Of a stretch of DNA of 45,664 nt, positions 16,762 through 25,648 are shown piece after piece. The position numbers and the translations under genes were made by a program. Where the stretch lies: contig JAFUZD010000019.1 in NCBI GenBank assembly GCA_017476785.1, positions 1 to 45,664 on the forward strand, in the 5' to 3' direction. The number at the start of each line of letters is the position of its first letter. Position 1 is the stretch's first letter. Under the pieces are notes generated by a model. The model was not told the origin of the DNA. It saw only the letters and a program-made list of their open reading frames with translations, and searched no databases. Source of the DNA: Prevotella sp. GTDB lineage: Bacteria; Bacteroidota; Bacteroidia; Bacteroidales; Bacteroidaceae.

Positions 16762-18258
16762 CTAAACGTGCAGGTCCAGAATGAAACGGGTTCCTTTGGT
16801 GTATTCCGGGTCGATGCTCAGGTCGCCGTTCATCTTCAGTGCCATCTGCTTGCAGATAGGCAGGCCCAGCCCGTCGCCTTTAGTCAGGTCGCGAATCTCG
16901 GTGAACGGCTTGAAGATGTCCTGACGCTTCTCTTCGGGGATGTGCTCGCCCGTGTTCGTCACGAGGAACTGATGGCTGTGTGCCCCGCGCTTCTTGTATT
17001 CCAGCGAAATCTTTCCGCCCTCGGGCGTGCACTCGGTGGCATTGGTGAGCAGGTGCAACAGGATGTGCGACACGTACTCTTTGTTGATTTTAGCACCCAG
17101 CTTCGGGGCGTTCACGGCCAGCGTCACACTGCCTTTCACCCGACTGCGAATCTGGTCGGCCAGCCCTTCGCAGAACTGTGCCACCTGCGTGTCCTCGAGT
17201 TCTACCTCAGCCGCGTCGCGTCCCTCGACCTCCGAGAGCACCTGCACGTGGTGCGAGAAGCTCTGCAGCGCCTGCACTTCGGGCTGGCGGCTGTCGAGTT
17301 TCTGCAGCGTGGGGTCCAGCTGTGCCGATATGTTGCTGATGAACTTCGCCTTCAATGCGTTGTTCTCGTTAGCCTCTTGAATCAGCTTCTTCTGCTTGCG
17401 CGTCAGCACGATGAAGCGCAGCAGCACGACAGCACCGATGGCCAGCACGGCAGCCAGACCGACGGCGAGGATGCTGAGCCCTACGATAATCCACCGACGG
17501 GCAGCCAGCGAGCTGTCTTTCTCGGCTATTGCAGCCTCGTTGTCGGCTATCTGCTGCTTCAGTGCGCCCGTCTCGTCGGCTCGCTTCAGGGCAGCCACCG
17601 AGTCCTTCCACACGATATAGCTGCTATACGACTGCGCCACCAGATTGGCATTGTTGCTACGGCGGCCGTTGGCTATCAGGGTCTGGTAGACCGCATCTAC
17701 CTTATCATACTCTTTCTGTGCAGTCAGTTTGCCGGCCATTTCCTTAAACACGGCATTGCCTTGTGCGTTCTGCCCGAAGGTATAGTAGTAGACCGCTTTG
17801 TTGTAGAGCAGGTCGTTCTTCACGTTCTCGTCGCCCGAGGCATTGGCCAGTCCTTCCAGAATGTTGAGCTGATCCTGCGCGCTGGCCGTCTTGCGCAGCT
17901 TGATATACATCTGCAGGCGCTCCTTCGTAGCCAGATAGTGCAGGGCTGCCTTCGTACTGCTCGGCTGATTAGCGGCATTGATGGTCTGGTCCACTCGCCG
18001 CAGCAAGTCGAATGCCTCTTTGTAATAGTTCTCCTTATAATATAAAGCGGTGGCTTTGACAGCGCACTCCACGCCCTGCTTCAGCTGGCCCTTGCCGGCA
18101 TAGTCCTCGAAGGCACGGATATACAGATAGCGAGACGTGCCGATACCATCGGCTGCCTCGGCACGCTGCTGCAAGTCGCTTTTCTGCACTTCCTGCGCGC
18201 CGGCAAAGCCAAAGCAGAAGAGCAGACCCAGAAGTAAGATAGAAAGTTTCTTGTTCAT
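16762..18258 (-). CDS. TPR-linked histidine-kinase-like protein lacking the H-box His
   Basis: 498 residues: signal peptide (1 to about 21, ending FAGAQ), a periplasmic alpha-helical TPR-like sensor region (about 25-250), one membrane segment (about 253-283), a short coiled coil, then a kinase-type transmitter. The dimerisation helix reads KAKFISNISAQLDPTL where active kinases have F-I-x-x-I-S-H-E-x-R-T-P-L, so the phosphoacceptor His is replaced. The ATPase domain keeps the N box (LLTNATECTPEGG), the NTGEHIP version of the G1 box and GDGLGLPICKQMA (G2). It may bind ATP and act as a pseudokinase, or phosphorylate another protein. No response regulator is adjacent; it is a single-gene unit with its own promoter and terminator. 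Confidence 0.85.
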   Translation of the reverse strand: MNKKLSILLLGLLFCFGFAGAQEVQKSDLQQRAEAADGIGTSRYLYIRAFEDYAGKGQLKQGVECAVKATALYYKENYYKEAFDLLRRVDQTINAANQPSSTKAALHYLATKERLQMYIKLRKTASAQDQLNILEGLANASGDENVKNDLLYNKAVYYYTFGQNAQGNAVFKEMAGKLTAQKEYDKVDAVYQTLIANGRRSNNANLVAQSYSSYIVWKDSVAALKRADETGALKQQIADNEAAIAEKDSSLAARRWIIVGLSILAVGLAAVLAIGAVVLLRFIVLTRKQKKLIQEANENNALKAKFISNISAQLDPTLQKLDSRQPEVQALQSFSHHVQVLSEVEGRDAAEVELEDTQVAQFCEGLADQIRSRVKGSVTLAVNAPKLGAKINKEYVSHILLHLLTNATECTPEGGKISLEYKKRGAHSHQFLVTNTGEHIPEEKRQDIFKPFTEIRDLTKGDGLGLPICKQMALKMNGDLSIDPEYTKGTRFILDLHV

Positions 18259-18287
18259 TATCGTTAAGTGTTACTGATTTCTGACTG

Positions 18288-18319
18288 CAAATGTAAGCAT
18301 TTATTTGTTTCCTGCCAAA
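18288..18319 (-). promoter_or_regulatory. Promoter of the kinase-like gene
   Basis: Minus-strand TACATTTG (18288-18295) with TTTG (18316-18319) 20 nt upstream. Predicted start near 18281, about 23 nt before the ATG at 18258. Confidence 0.75.
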
Positions 18320-18437
18320 TATTTCGGGGCTTTTGCAGCCTGTCTGAGCCAGAAAAAGGCGGGGACGGGAAGGCGGTGAACGAGGAAGAAAAGGTTAAAT
18401 GAGTTTAAAAAATAAAACGTCTTATACGATTTTTCCG

Positions 18438-18445
18438 TATATTTG
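18438..18445 (+). promoter_or_regulatory. -7 box of the Ala-rich lipoprotein gene
   Basis: TATATTTG fits TAnnTTTG. No TTTG is present at -33, so upstream A/T-rich DNA may compensate. The predicted leader is about 63 nt. Confidence 0.5.
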
Positions 18446-18514
18446 CCCCGTCGCACCTGCGAAAGGCGGCGACAGAGAAAGCAAGAAAAAGTATTAACCA
18501 AAAAGAGAAGAGTT

Positions 18515-19120
18515 ATGAAAAAGATTCTTTTAGCAGTGATGGCTGTGGCTGCCATCGGTTTCACATCGTGCGGTAACAAGACTCAGCAGGCTGCCGAGGC
18601 CGTTGACTCTACCGAAATTGCACTGCAGCAGGCAGGCGAAGAGGCTGATGCCACCATCGCCGCACTGACAGAGCAGCTCCAGACTGGCGATGCCAGCAAG
18701 CTGCAAACAGCACTGGAGGCCGCCAAAGCTAAGATTGCCGAGCTGCTGGCTACCAATCCCGAGGTGGCTAAGGAGTACGTAGCAAAGGTGCAGACCTTCC
18801 TGAAAGACAACGCTGAGAAGATTCAGGGCGTGGTAGGCGACAATGCTGCTGTGGCTGCTGCCGTGAGCGCACTGACCGAGGCTGAGCCCGAGAGCATCGT
18901 CAGCGGCCTGCTGAATCAGGTGGGTGCCGCTAAGGACAATGCCGTCGACGCTGCCGTCAATGCCGCCAGCGATGCTCAGCAGGCAGTGGAAGATGCAAAG
19001 GACGCTGCCGTTCAGGGTGCACAGCAGAAGGTAGACGAAGTGAAGAGCAACGCCAAGCAGAAGGCTGGCGAGGCTGTCGACAATGCTGCCAGCAGCGTGA
19101 AGAACAAGCTGGGAATCTAA
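18515..19120 (+). CDS. Ala-rich helical lipoprotein
   Basis: A 201-residue lipoprotein: lipobox FTSC with Cys19, then an almost entirely alpha-helical chain rich in Ala, Gln, Glu and Lys. The last about 75 residues (from about 125) have repeated A-x-D-A-A-x-x-A patterns such as VDAAVNAASDAQQAVEDAK, like LEA or apolipoprotein-type amphipathic helices. No enzyme motif. It probably spans or stiffens part of the envelope, but that is inference. Small, highly charged lipoproteins of this type are often abundant. The ATG at 18515 is used because it begins the signal peptide; the predicted transcript starts about 60 nt earlier. The gene is alone in its transcript, ending at the hairpin at 19153-19186. 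Confidence 0.82.
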   Translation: MKKILLAVMAVAAIGFTSCGNKTQQAAEAVDSTEIALQQAGEEADATIAALTEQLQTGDASKLQTALEAAKAKIAELLATNPEVAKEYVAKVQTFLKDNAEKIQGVVGDNAAVAAAVSALTEAEPESIVSGLLNQVGAAKDNAVDAAVNAASDAQQAVEDAKDAAVQGAQQKVDEVKSNAKQKAGEAVDNAASSVKNKLGI

Positions 19121-19152
19121 CGGACTGAGAGACGAGATTCGCTGAAAAAAGA

Positions 19153-19191
19153 GGCCGGTTCGTCGAAATATTTTGGCGGGCCGGCCTTTTT
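19153..19191 (+). terminator. Terminator whose loop carries the next -33 box
   Basis: Arms 19153-19162 and 19177-19186 pair over 10 bp (two G-T), followed by TTTTT. The loop contains TTTG at 19172-19175, which is the -33 element of the next gene. Confidence 0.85.
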
Positions 19192-19203
19192 CGGCTATCT
19201 TTG
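19172..19203 (+). promoter_or_regulatory. Promoter of the beta-helix lipoprotein gene
   Basis: TTTG (19172-19175) and TATCTTTG (19196-19203) are separated by 20 nt. The -33 box is inside the terminator loop of the preceding gene. The leader would be about 40 nt. Confidence 0.8.
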
Positions 19204-19248
19204 CACAGTCTTTATAGATTTATTCAACACGATAAAAACCGGAACGAT

Positions 19249-21009
19249 ATGGGAAAGAAGATGTTAGCAATGATGCTCGCCGCAGTGGCCACAGTGTTCG
19301 CTGCGTGCTCGAGCGACGACCCGTACAGCGAATTTGAGTATCTGAACAACCTTAATCAGGGCGGAAATGCCTCGGGCGGCATCAGCTCGGGCAACACCTC
19401 GGCCAACGATCTGGCATCGTTCGACATCGCTATTGACAAAGAGACGGCCGAACCGACCACTTCGGCCGACGAGGAATTTCCCGAAGAAGAGGACAATCTG
19501 GACAACAACTCGTTTACCACCGAGGTGAACATCACGTTCGACGGCAACAACGTCTACTACGACGAAGTGGCCGGCATCACCTTCACGGCCAACGGTGCCC
19601 ACCTCATTGCCGACCACGGCTCGACCAAGAGCGTATGCTACATACTGACGGGAACCACCACGGCAGGGTCGCTGACCGTCGTCGGCGACAAGAAATATGC
19701 CGTCCGACTGAACGGCGTCAGCATCACCAACCCCGACAGTGCAGCTGTCAACCTGCTGAGCAAGAAGCGTGCCTACGTCATCCTGAACAGCGGCACCGCC
19801 AACACGCTGGCCGACGCTGCCTCAACGGCGGCCGACCATAAGGCGGCCTTCTACTGCAAAGGCAAGCTGCTCTTCAACGGCTCGGGTGCCCTCGAGGTCT
19901 ACGGCAATAACAAGAACGCCATCCAGTCGGCCGACTACATCGTATTCCGCAAAGGCAACAACGTCTATGCCAAATCGACGGCCAACCACGGCATCAAAGC
20001 CAACGACGGCATCTACATCAACGGCGGCATCCTCAATGTGGAGGTAAGTGCCGAGGCCGCTAAGGGCATCAACTGCGAAGCCGACATCGCCATCAATGGC
20101 GGACGCACCACAGTGGTCACCACCGGCAACGGGACGTTCGACACCGAAGACAACGAGGCGAAGGGGGCTGCAGGCATCAAAGCCGACGGAAACGTAAGAA
20201 TCAACGACGGCCAAGTGCTGCTCAAGTCTACCGGCTCGGGCGGCAAAGGCATCAAGAGCGATCTGGAAACGATTATCAACGGCGGTCTGATTCGCATCAT
20301 CACCACGGGCGGGCAGTATGCTTCCAATAACGACACGGCCTCGCCAAAGGGCATTAAGGCCGACGGCAACCTGACCGTCAACGGCGGTGACATAATGGTG
20401 CGCACCACTGGCAAGAACGGCGAGGGCATTGAGAGCAAGAGCACGATGACCATCAACGACGGCAGCATACAGGTCTCGGCCTACGACGACGCCATCAACT
20501 CGACCGGCGACCTGTACATCACGGGCGGAAGCATCGTAGCCATCGGCACCAACAACGACGGCATCGACTCCAACGGCAATATGTATATCTCGGGCGGAAA
20601 CATCATCGCCTACGGTGCCAGCGGAGCCGAGACGGGCATCGACGTGGACGAGCAGCACAAGCTCTACCTCACAGGCGGCGCACTCTTCGCCATCGGCGGG
20701 CGCATAGACCTGTCGGTCGGTTCGTCCAACGACTCGCAGGCACTGGCTCAGACTTCGGGCTCCGTAGCCGCCGGCAGTACCGTCACCGTCAGCGACGGCA
20801 CCACCACGCTGGCCACCTTCACGATGCCGCCCTACTCTTACAACAATGGCACCATCGTCGTCAGCGCACCGGGAATGAGCAGCGGCACCAGCTATACGCT
20901 GGCACTGGGCTCGTCGACGGTGAACGTGACAGCTTCTAACAGCGTCTCTGGCGGAATGGGCGGCGGAATGCAGCCCGGCGGAGGAGGTCCCGGTGGCGGC
21001 CGTTGGTAA
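19249..21009 (+). CDS. Cthe_2159-type beta-helix, carbohydrate-binding lipoprotein
   Basis: A 586-residue lipoprotein: lipobox AAC with Cys20 followed by SSDDPYSEFE, a Ser/Thr/Glu-rich linker (about 35-90), then a right-handed beta-helix made of about a dozen repeats of the type GIKADGNVRINDGQV, GIESKSTMTINDGSIQV and GIDSNGNMYISGGNIIAYG. This matches the DUF4353 / Cthe_2159 family, whose founding member binds acidic polysaccharide such as pectin. The C-terminus is a Gly/Pro/Met-rich tail ending GGGPGGGRW. Length is typical. Surface exposure and polysaccharide binding are inferred from family and lipobox. No transporter or glycoside hydrolase genes adjoin it. Confidence 0.85.
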   Translation: MGKKMLAMMLAAVATVFAACSSDDPYSEFEYLNNLNQGGNASGGISSGNTSANDLASFDIAIDKETAEPTTSADEEFPEEEDNLDNNSFTTEVNITFDGNNVYYDEVAGITFTANGAHLIADHGSTKSVCYILTGTTTAGSLTVVGDKKYAVRLNGVSITNPDSAAVNLLSKKRAYVILNSGTANTLADAASTAADHKAAFYCKGKLLFNGSGALEVYGNNKNAIQSADYIVFRKGNNVYAKSTANHGIKANDGIYINGGILNVEVSAEAAKGINCEADIAINGGRTTVVTTGNGTFDTEDNEAKGAAGIKADGNVRINDGQVLLKSTGSGGKGIKSDLETIINGGLIRIITTGGQYASNNDTASPKGIKADGNLTVNGGDIMVRTTGKNGEGIESKSTMTINDGSIQVSAYDDAINSTGDLYITGGSIVAIGTNNDGIDSNGNMYISGGNIIAYGASGAETGIDVDEQHKLYLTGGALFAIGGRIDLSVGSSNDSQALAQTSGSVAAGSTVTVSDGTTTLATFTMPPYSYNNGTIVVSAPGMSSGTSYTLALGSSTVNVTASNSVSGGMGGGMQPGGGGPGGGRW

Positions 21010-21064
21010 AGCAGAGAGAGCCAGCTCCTCGGTAAATAAATACCACATAAATACCTAACGCGGT

Positions 21065-21097
21065 CTTGCGCCAATCAGAAAATTCTTCGTACTTTTG
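21065..21097 (+). promoter_or_regulatory. Promoter of dsbD
   Basis: TACTTTTG at 21090-21097 is the -7 box; CTTG at 21065-21068 lies 21 nt upstream. A start near 21104 argues for the second ATG (21121) as the translation start. Confidence 0.65.
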
Positions 21098-21120
21098 CAC
21101 CGGAATCAATGATTGAAGCA

Positions 21121-23118
21121 ATGAAAAGACTCTATTTCATCACCGCTATGCTGCTGGCTGTGCTCTCTGCCGGGGCGCAGATGGCCGACCCCGTGCACTT
21201 CACGTCGCAGCTGAAGACGCTCGACGACCAGACGGCAGAGCTCATCTTCACAGGAAAGATTGATGCCGGATGGCACGTTTACTCTTACCGGCTGGGCAGC
21301 GACGGCCCCATTGAGGCGTCGTTCCACGCCACCAAGCTCGAAGGTGCCGAACTGGTGGGCCAGCTGGGCCACCGCGGTAAGGAAATCACGAAGTACGACA
21401 ACGTGTTCGGAATGACGCTGCGCTACTTTGAGAACAGCGTCACTTTCGTCCAGAAGATTAAGTTTACCAAGCCCGACTACACCATCGACAGCTATCTGGA
21501 ATGCGGAGCCTGCAACGACGAGATGTGTATGCCGCCCTCGACGGTGGACCTAAAGGCTAAGGGAAAAGCCCCCGTTGCCGCCGAAGCCGCCGAGACCCTC
21601 GAAGCCCCCCTATCGTCCCCCGAGGGGGACCCAATAGCTCCTGACACCGTAGCCACCGACACTATCCAGCCCCCCTCGGGGGGCGACGGGGGGACGTCGG
21701 CCCTCTGGAAGCCCGTCGTCAGCGAGCTGAAAGCATTTGAAGAGCCTGCCGACAACTCGTGGTGGCTCATCTTCTTCGGCGGACTGCTGGGCGGACTGCT
21801 GGCCGTGCTGACCCCCTGTGTATGGCCCATCATCCCGATGACGGTGTCGTTCTTCCTGAAACGCAACAAAGAGCGCGGCAAAGCCATCCGCGAAGCCCTC
21901 ACCTATGGCGCGTCGATAGTCGTCATCTACGTGGCACTGGGACTGCTCGTGACGCTCATCAAAGGCCCCAATGCGCTCAATGCCCTGTCCACCAATGCGT
22001 GGTTCAACATCTTCTTTGCCCTACTGCTCATCGTCTTCGCCGCCTCGTTCTTCGGGGCTTTCGAGCTGACGCTGCCGGCATCGTGGGCCAACAAGATAGA
22101 CGACAAGTCGATGAAGACCAGCGGTCTGCTCTCCATCTTCCTGATGGCGTTCACGCTGGTGCTGGTCTCGTTCTCGTGTACGGGTCCCATCATCGGCCTG
22201 TTGCTCGTGGCCGTATCGGCCGGAGGCAGCATTCTGGGGCCTGCCGTCGGTATGCTGGGCTTCTCCCTCGGCCTCGCCATCCCCTTCGCCCTGTTCGCCC
22301 TGTTCCCCAGTCTGCTGAAGCAGGCACCCAAGTCGGGCAGTTGGATGAACGTGATTAAGGTGACGCTGGGCTTCATCGAGCTGGCCTTTGCGCTGAAGTT
22401 CCTCAGCGTGGCCGACCTCGCCTACGGCTGGCGACTGCTCGACCGCGAGGTGTTCCTCTCGCTGTGGATTGTCATCTTCGGCCTGCTGGGAGCCTACCTG
22501 CTGGGCTGGCTGCGCTTCCCGCACGACGACGATGACCGCCGCACCAACGTGCCGCAGTTCTTCCTCGGCCTCGTCTCGCTGGCCTTCACCGTCTATATGG
22601 TGCCGGGCCTCTGGGGCGCACCGCTGAAGGCCATCAGTGCCTTCACGCCCCCGATGTTCACGCAGGACTTCCGCCTGCAGCAGACTTCCGTGGAGGCTGC
22701 GTTCAAAGACTACGACGAGGGAATGGCCTATGCCGCACAGACGGGCAAGCCCGTGGTCATCGACTTCACGGGCTTCGGCTGTGTCAACTGCCGCAAGATG
22801 GAGGCTGCCGTCTGGACCGACGACGAGGTGGCACGCCGACTGACCACCGACTATGTGCTCATCTCGCTCTACGTCGACGACAAGACGCCGCTCAAAGAGC
22901 CCGTCGAAGTAGAGCTGAACGGCACCAAGCGCACCCTGCGCACCATCGGCGACCGGTGGAGCTATCTGCAGGCCGTCAAGTTCGGTGCCAACACACAGCC
23001 GTTCTACGTGCTGCTCGACAACGAAGGCCGTCCGCTGGGGCCGTCGCGCTCCTACGACGAAGACATTGCCGAATATCAGCGATGGCTGAAGAGCGGGCTT
23101 GACCTATATCGGAAATAG
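21121..23118 (+). CDS. dsbD: Thiol:disulfide interchange protein DsbD family
   Basis: Moves reducing equivalents from cytoplasmic thioredoxin across the inner membrane to periplasmic thiols. 665 residues: signal peptide (1 to about 17), N-terminal immunoglobulin-like domain with ECGACNDEMCMPP, a Pro/Gly-rich linker, eight predicted membrane segments (about 205-500) with the redox Cys in LTPCVWPIIP and SFSCTGP, and a C-terminal thioredoxin domain with FGCVNCRKME. The linker at about residues 162-192 is encoded by a GC-rich palindromic element in frame. The start is placed at 21121 because the promoter makes the ATG at 21109 almost leaderless and the signal peptide begins MKRLYF. Monocistronic or followed by read-through into 23221. 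Confidence 0.95.
   Translation: MKRLYFITAMLLAVLSAGAQMADPVHFTSQLKTLDDQTAELIFTGKIDAGWHVYSYRLGSDGPIEASFHATKLEGAELVGQLGHRGKEITKYDNVFGMTLRYFENSVTFVQKIKFTKPDYTIDSYLECGACNDEMCMPPSTVDLKAKGKAPVAAEAAETLEAPLSSPEGDPIAPDTVATDTIQPPSGGDGGTSALWKPVVSELKAFEEPADNSWWLIFFGGLLGGLLAVLTPCVWPIIPMTVSFFLKRNKERGKAIREALTYGASIVVIYVALGLLVTLIKGPNALNALSTNAWFNIFFALLLIVFAASFFGAFELTLPASWANKIDDKSMKTSGLLSIFLMAFTLVLVSFSCTGPIIGLLLVAVSAGGSILGPAVGMLGFSLGLAIPFALFALFPSLLKQAPKSGSWMNVIKVTLGFIELAFALKFLSVADLAYGWRLLDREVFLSLWIVIFGLLGAYLLGWLRFPHDDDDRRTNVPQFFLGLVSLAFTVYMVPGLWGAPLKAISAFTPPMFTQDFRLQQTSVEAAFKDYDEGMAYAAQTGKPVVIDFTGFGCVNCRKMEAAVWTDDEVARRLTTDYVLISLYVDDKTPLKEPVEVELNGTKRTLRTIGDRWSYLQAVKFGANTQPFYVLLDNEGRPLGPSRSYDEDIAEYQRWLKSGLDLYRK
21604..21694. 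repeat. REP-like palindromic element inserted in frame in dsbD
   Basis: Two 7-bp hairpins (21615-21630 and 21669-21684), flanked by further C-block and G-block arms (21605-21610 and 21688-21694), make a compound palindrome like the one in hutI. It codes for a flexible SSPEGD...PPSGGDGG linker between the Ig-like and membrane domains and leaves the frame open. Confidence 0.65.
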
Positions 23119-23137
23119 GGTAATTCCTACGCTTTTT

Positions 23138-23180
23138 AGGCGAAATCCTTTTGCCATTCAAAGGATTTCGCCTATCTTTG
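23138..23180 (+). promoter_or_regulatory. Hairpin-embedded promoter between dsbD and the barrel gene
   Basis: Arms 23138-23151 and 23160-23173 form a perfect 14-bp stem with an 8-nt loop. TTTG (23150-23153) at the top of the stem and TATCTTTG (23173-23180) at its base are 19 nt apart, an ideal promoter. The hairpin could also stop transcription from dsbD. Confidence 0.8.
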
Positions 23181-23220
23181 TACCCATCAATCAACAGTAT
23201 TTATCAAAACGAGGAGCATT

Positions 23221-23880
23221 ATGAAACGAACACTTTTAGCCCTTTTGTGCGCCGCGCTGACTGTTCCCGCGCTGGCTCAATACAACCGCCCACGGCCGCA
23301 ACAGCCCCAGCACCACAACCGCTATGACCACACCGACACCGAGATATACTACGGCCTGCGACTGGGACTGGCACTCTCGTCGGTCAACAGCGACGACCAG
23401 CGCCTCAACGGCTCGGGCACGCAGTCGGGCCTCAACTTCGGTGCGGCTATGGGATTCGGCCTGTCCAACAGCGTGCCGGTATTTTTGGAGACGGGACTTT
23501 ACTACACCGAGAAGGGCGGCAAAGGCACCAACAACGGCACCAAGTTCACCTATGACCTCAACTATCTGGAGCTGCCCGTGGTGGTGAAGTACGGCATTGA
23601 GCTCGACAATGACTTTACGCTGCAGCCTTTCGTCGGTGGCTACTTCGGCATCGGCATCAGCGGCAAGGTGAAGAACTTTGCCGAGCGTGCAGCCACCAGC
23701 TCGTTCGACAGCGAATACTTTAAGCGACTCGACGGCGGACTGCGCCTCGGATGTGGCGTGGAGTACCAGATGATGTATGCCGAACTGGCCTACGACCTCG
23801 GTCTGGCCAACATCTGCCACGACGACTTCGACACGTCGCACAACCGCTGCCTGTACCTCAATATTGGCGTCAACTTCTGA
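23221..23880 (+). CDS. Small outer-membrane beta-barrel protein
   Basis: A 219-residue protein with a signal peptide (1 to about 20, ending PALAQ), a Pro/Gln/His-rich segment (about 21-38) and an about 180-residue barrel of alternating hydrophobic strands (YYGLRLGLALSSVNS, GAAMGFGLSNSVPVFLETG, LPVVVKYGIEL) ending in CLYLNIGVNF with a terminal Phe, typical of Bam substrates. It fits the PorT/OMP_b-brl_2 group of Bacteroidetes. Function unknown. The SulP gene begins 10 nt after its stop, so the two share a transcript driven by the hairpin-embedded promoter. Confidence 0.85.
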   Translation: MKRTLLALLCAALTVPALAQYNRPRPQQPQHHNRYDHTDTEIYYGLRLGLALSSVNSDDQRLNGSGTQSGLNFGAAMGFGLSNSVPVFLETGLYYTEKGGKGTNNGTKFTYDLNYLELPVVVKYGIELDNDFTLQPFVGGYFGIGISGKVKNFAERAATSSFDSEYFKRLDGGLRLGCGVEYQMMYAELAYDLGLANICHDDFDTSHNRCLYLNIGVNF

Positions 23881-23890
23881 TACTGAGCCG

Positions 23891-25609
23891 ATGGAAACAA
23901 ACCGTGTCATCAACCGTGTGGTAAAAATGGGCGACGACTTCAAGCCCAAACTGCTTGAAGCGCTCAAGAACTATGACCGCAAGACGTTCTCGGCCGACCT
24001 GATGGCCGGCATCATCGTGGGCATCGTGGCCCTGCCGCTGGCCATCGCCTTCGGCATCGCCTCGGGCGTCACACCCGAGAAGGGCATCATCACCGCCATC
24101 GTGGCCGGCCTCATCGTCAGCCTCTTTGGCGGCAGCCGCGTGCAGATAGGCGGCCCCACGGGTGCCTTCATCATCATCATCTACGGCATCATCCAGCAGT
24201 ACGGAATGGAGGGGCTCACCATCGCCACGCTGATGGCGGGCGTATTCCTCATCCTCTTCGGCATCTTGCATCTGGGCACCATCATCAAGTACATCCCCTA
24301 CCCCATCATCGTGGGCTTCACCAGCGGTATCGCCGTCACCATCTTCACCACGCAGATTAAGGACCTGCTGGGACTGACCATCGACAGCGTGCCGTCCGAC
24401 TTCGTCGAGAAATGGGTGTGCTACGTGCAGCACATCGGCTCCATCGACTGGTGGAGCGCGGCAGTGGGCATTCTGAGCGTGGTGGTCATCGCCCTCACGC
24501 CGCGCTTCAGCAAGCGCATTCCGGGCTCGCTCATCGCCATCATCCTGATGACCGTCGCCGCCCTGCTGCTCAAGCAGTATGCCGGCGTGACCACCATCGA
24601 GACCATCGGCGACCGCTTCTCCATCAGCAACAAGCTGCCCGGAGCAGTGGTGCCCGAGATGACGTGGGAGACGGTGAAGAGCCTCGTGCAGCCAGCCATC
24701 ACCATCGCTATCCTCGGAGCCATCGAGTCGCTGCTGTCGGCCACCGTGGCCGATGGTGTCATCGGCGACCATCACCGCTCAAATACCGAACTCATCGCAC
24801 AGGGAATGGCCAATCTGGCTTCGCCGCTCTTTGGCGGCATACCGGCCACGGGTGCCATCGCCCGCACGATGACCAACATCAACAATGGCGGCCGCACGCC
24901 CATCGCCGGCGTCATCCACGCCGCCGTGCTGCTGCTCATCTTCCTCTTCCTGATGCCGCTGGCCCAGTATATCCCGATGGCCTGTCTGGCGGGCGTGCTC
25001 GTCATCGTGGCCTATAATATGTGCGGCTGGCGCTCGTTTGTAGCCCTGATGAAGAATCCGAAGAGCGACGTGACGGTGCTCTGGGTGACGTTCCTGCTCA
25101 CCATCATCTTCGACCTCACCATCGCTATCGAGGTGGGCATCGTCTGCGCCTGCCTGCTCTTTATGCGGCGAATGGCCGAGACTACCGACGTGCGCGTCAT
25201 TCTGGACGAGATAGACCCCAACGACGATGCCGACATTGAGGCCGGCAACTTGGAGCATCTGACCATCCCCAAAGGCGTGGAGGTCTACGAGATCAACGGC
25301 CCCTACTTCTTCGGTGCGGGCAACCGCTTCGAGGAGATTATGGCTACGTTCGGCAGCCGTCCCGAGGTGCGCATCATCCGGATGCGTAAGGTGCCTTTCG
25401 TCGACTCTACGGGCATCCACAACCTGACCAACCTCTGCCTGATGAGCCGCCGCGAGGGCATACAGGTGGTGCTCTCGGGTGTCAATCCCGACGTGCAGGC
25501 TGTGCTCGAGCGGACAGGTTTCCGCGACATCGTGGGCTCCGACAACATCTGCAGTCACATCAATCTGGCACTGGCCCGCGCGGAAGAGTTGCTGGGCAAG
25601 AGAGACTGA
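23891..25609 (+). CDS. SulP-family anion transporter with STAS domain
   Basis: A 572-residue inner-membrane transporter of the SLC26/SulP family (sulfate, bicarbonate or other anions; the substrate cannot be told). About 12-14 membrane segments occupy residues 35-430, with the conserved SADLMAGIIVGIVALPLAIA, GPTGAFIIIIYG and ATGAIARTMTNINNGGRTPI motifs. The C-terminal STAS domain (about 445-570) has VPFVDSTGIHNL, including the conserved Ser. The start at 23891 follows the barrel gene by 10 nt and begins METNRVINR. A longer frame exists upstream but lies inside the barrel gene. It is followed by a 22-nt repeat array and a bidirectional terminator. Confidence 0.94.
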   Translation: METNRVINRVVKMGDDFKPKLLEALKNYDRKTFSADLMAGIIVGIVALPLAIAFGIASGVTPEKGIITAIVAGLIVSLFGGSRVQIGGPTGAFIIIIYGIIQQYGMEGLTIATLMAGVFLILFGILHLGTIIKYIPYPIIVGFTSGIAVTIFTTQIKDLLGLTIDSVPSDFVEKWVCYVQHIGSIDWWSAAVGILSVVVIALTPRFSKRIPGSLIAIILMTVAALLLKQYAGVTTIETIGDRFSISNKLPGAVVPEMTWETVKSLVQPAITIAILGAIESLLSATVADGVIGDHHRSNTELIAQGMANLASPLFGGIPATGAIARTMTNINNGGRTPIAGVIHAAVLLLIFLFLMPLAQYIPMACLAGVLVIVAYNMCGWRSFVALMKNPKSDVTVLWVTFLLTIIFDLTIAIEVGIVCACLLFMRRMAETTDVRVILDEIDPNDDADIEAGNLEHLTIPKGVEVYEINGPYFFGAGNRFEEIMATFGSRPEVRIIRMRKVPFVDSTGIHNLTNLCLMSRREGIQVVLSGVNPDVQAVLERTGFRDIVGSDNICSHINLALARAEELLGKRD

Positions 25610-25648
25610 GCAGGGCGCTCTGCCGATTCAGGAAAAGCCAACCCGATT

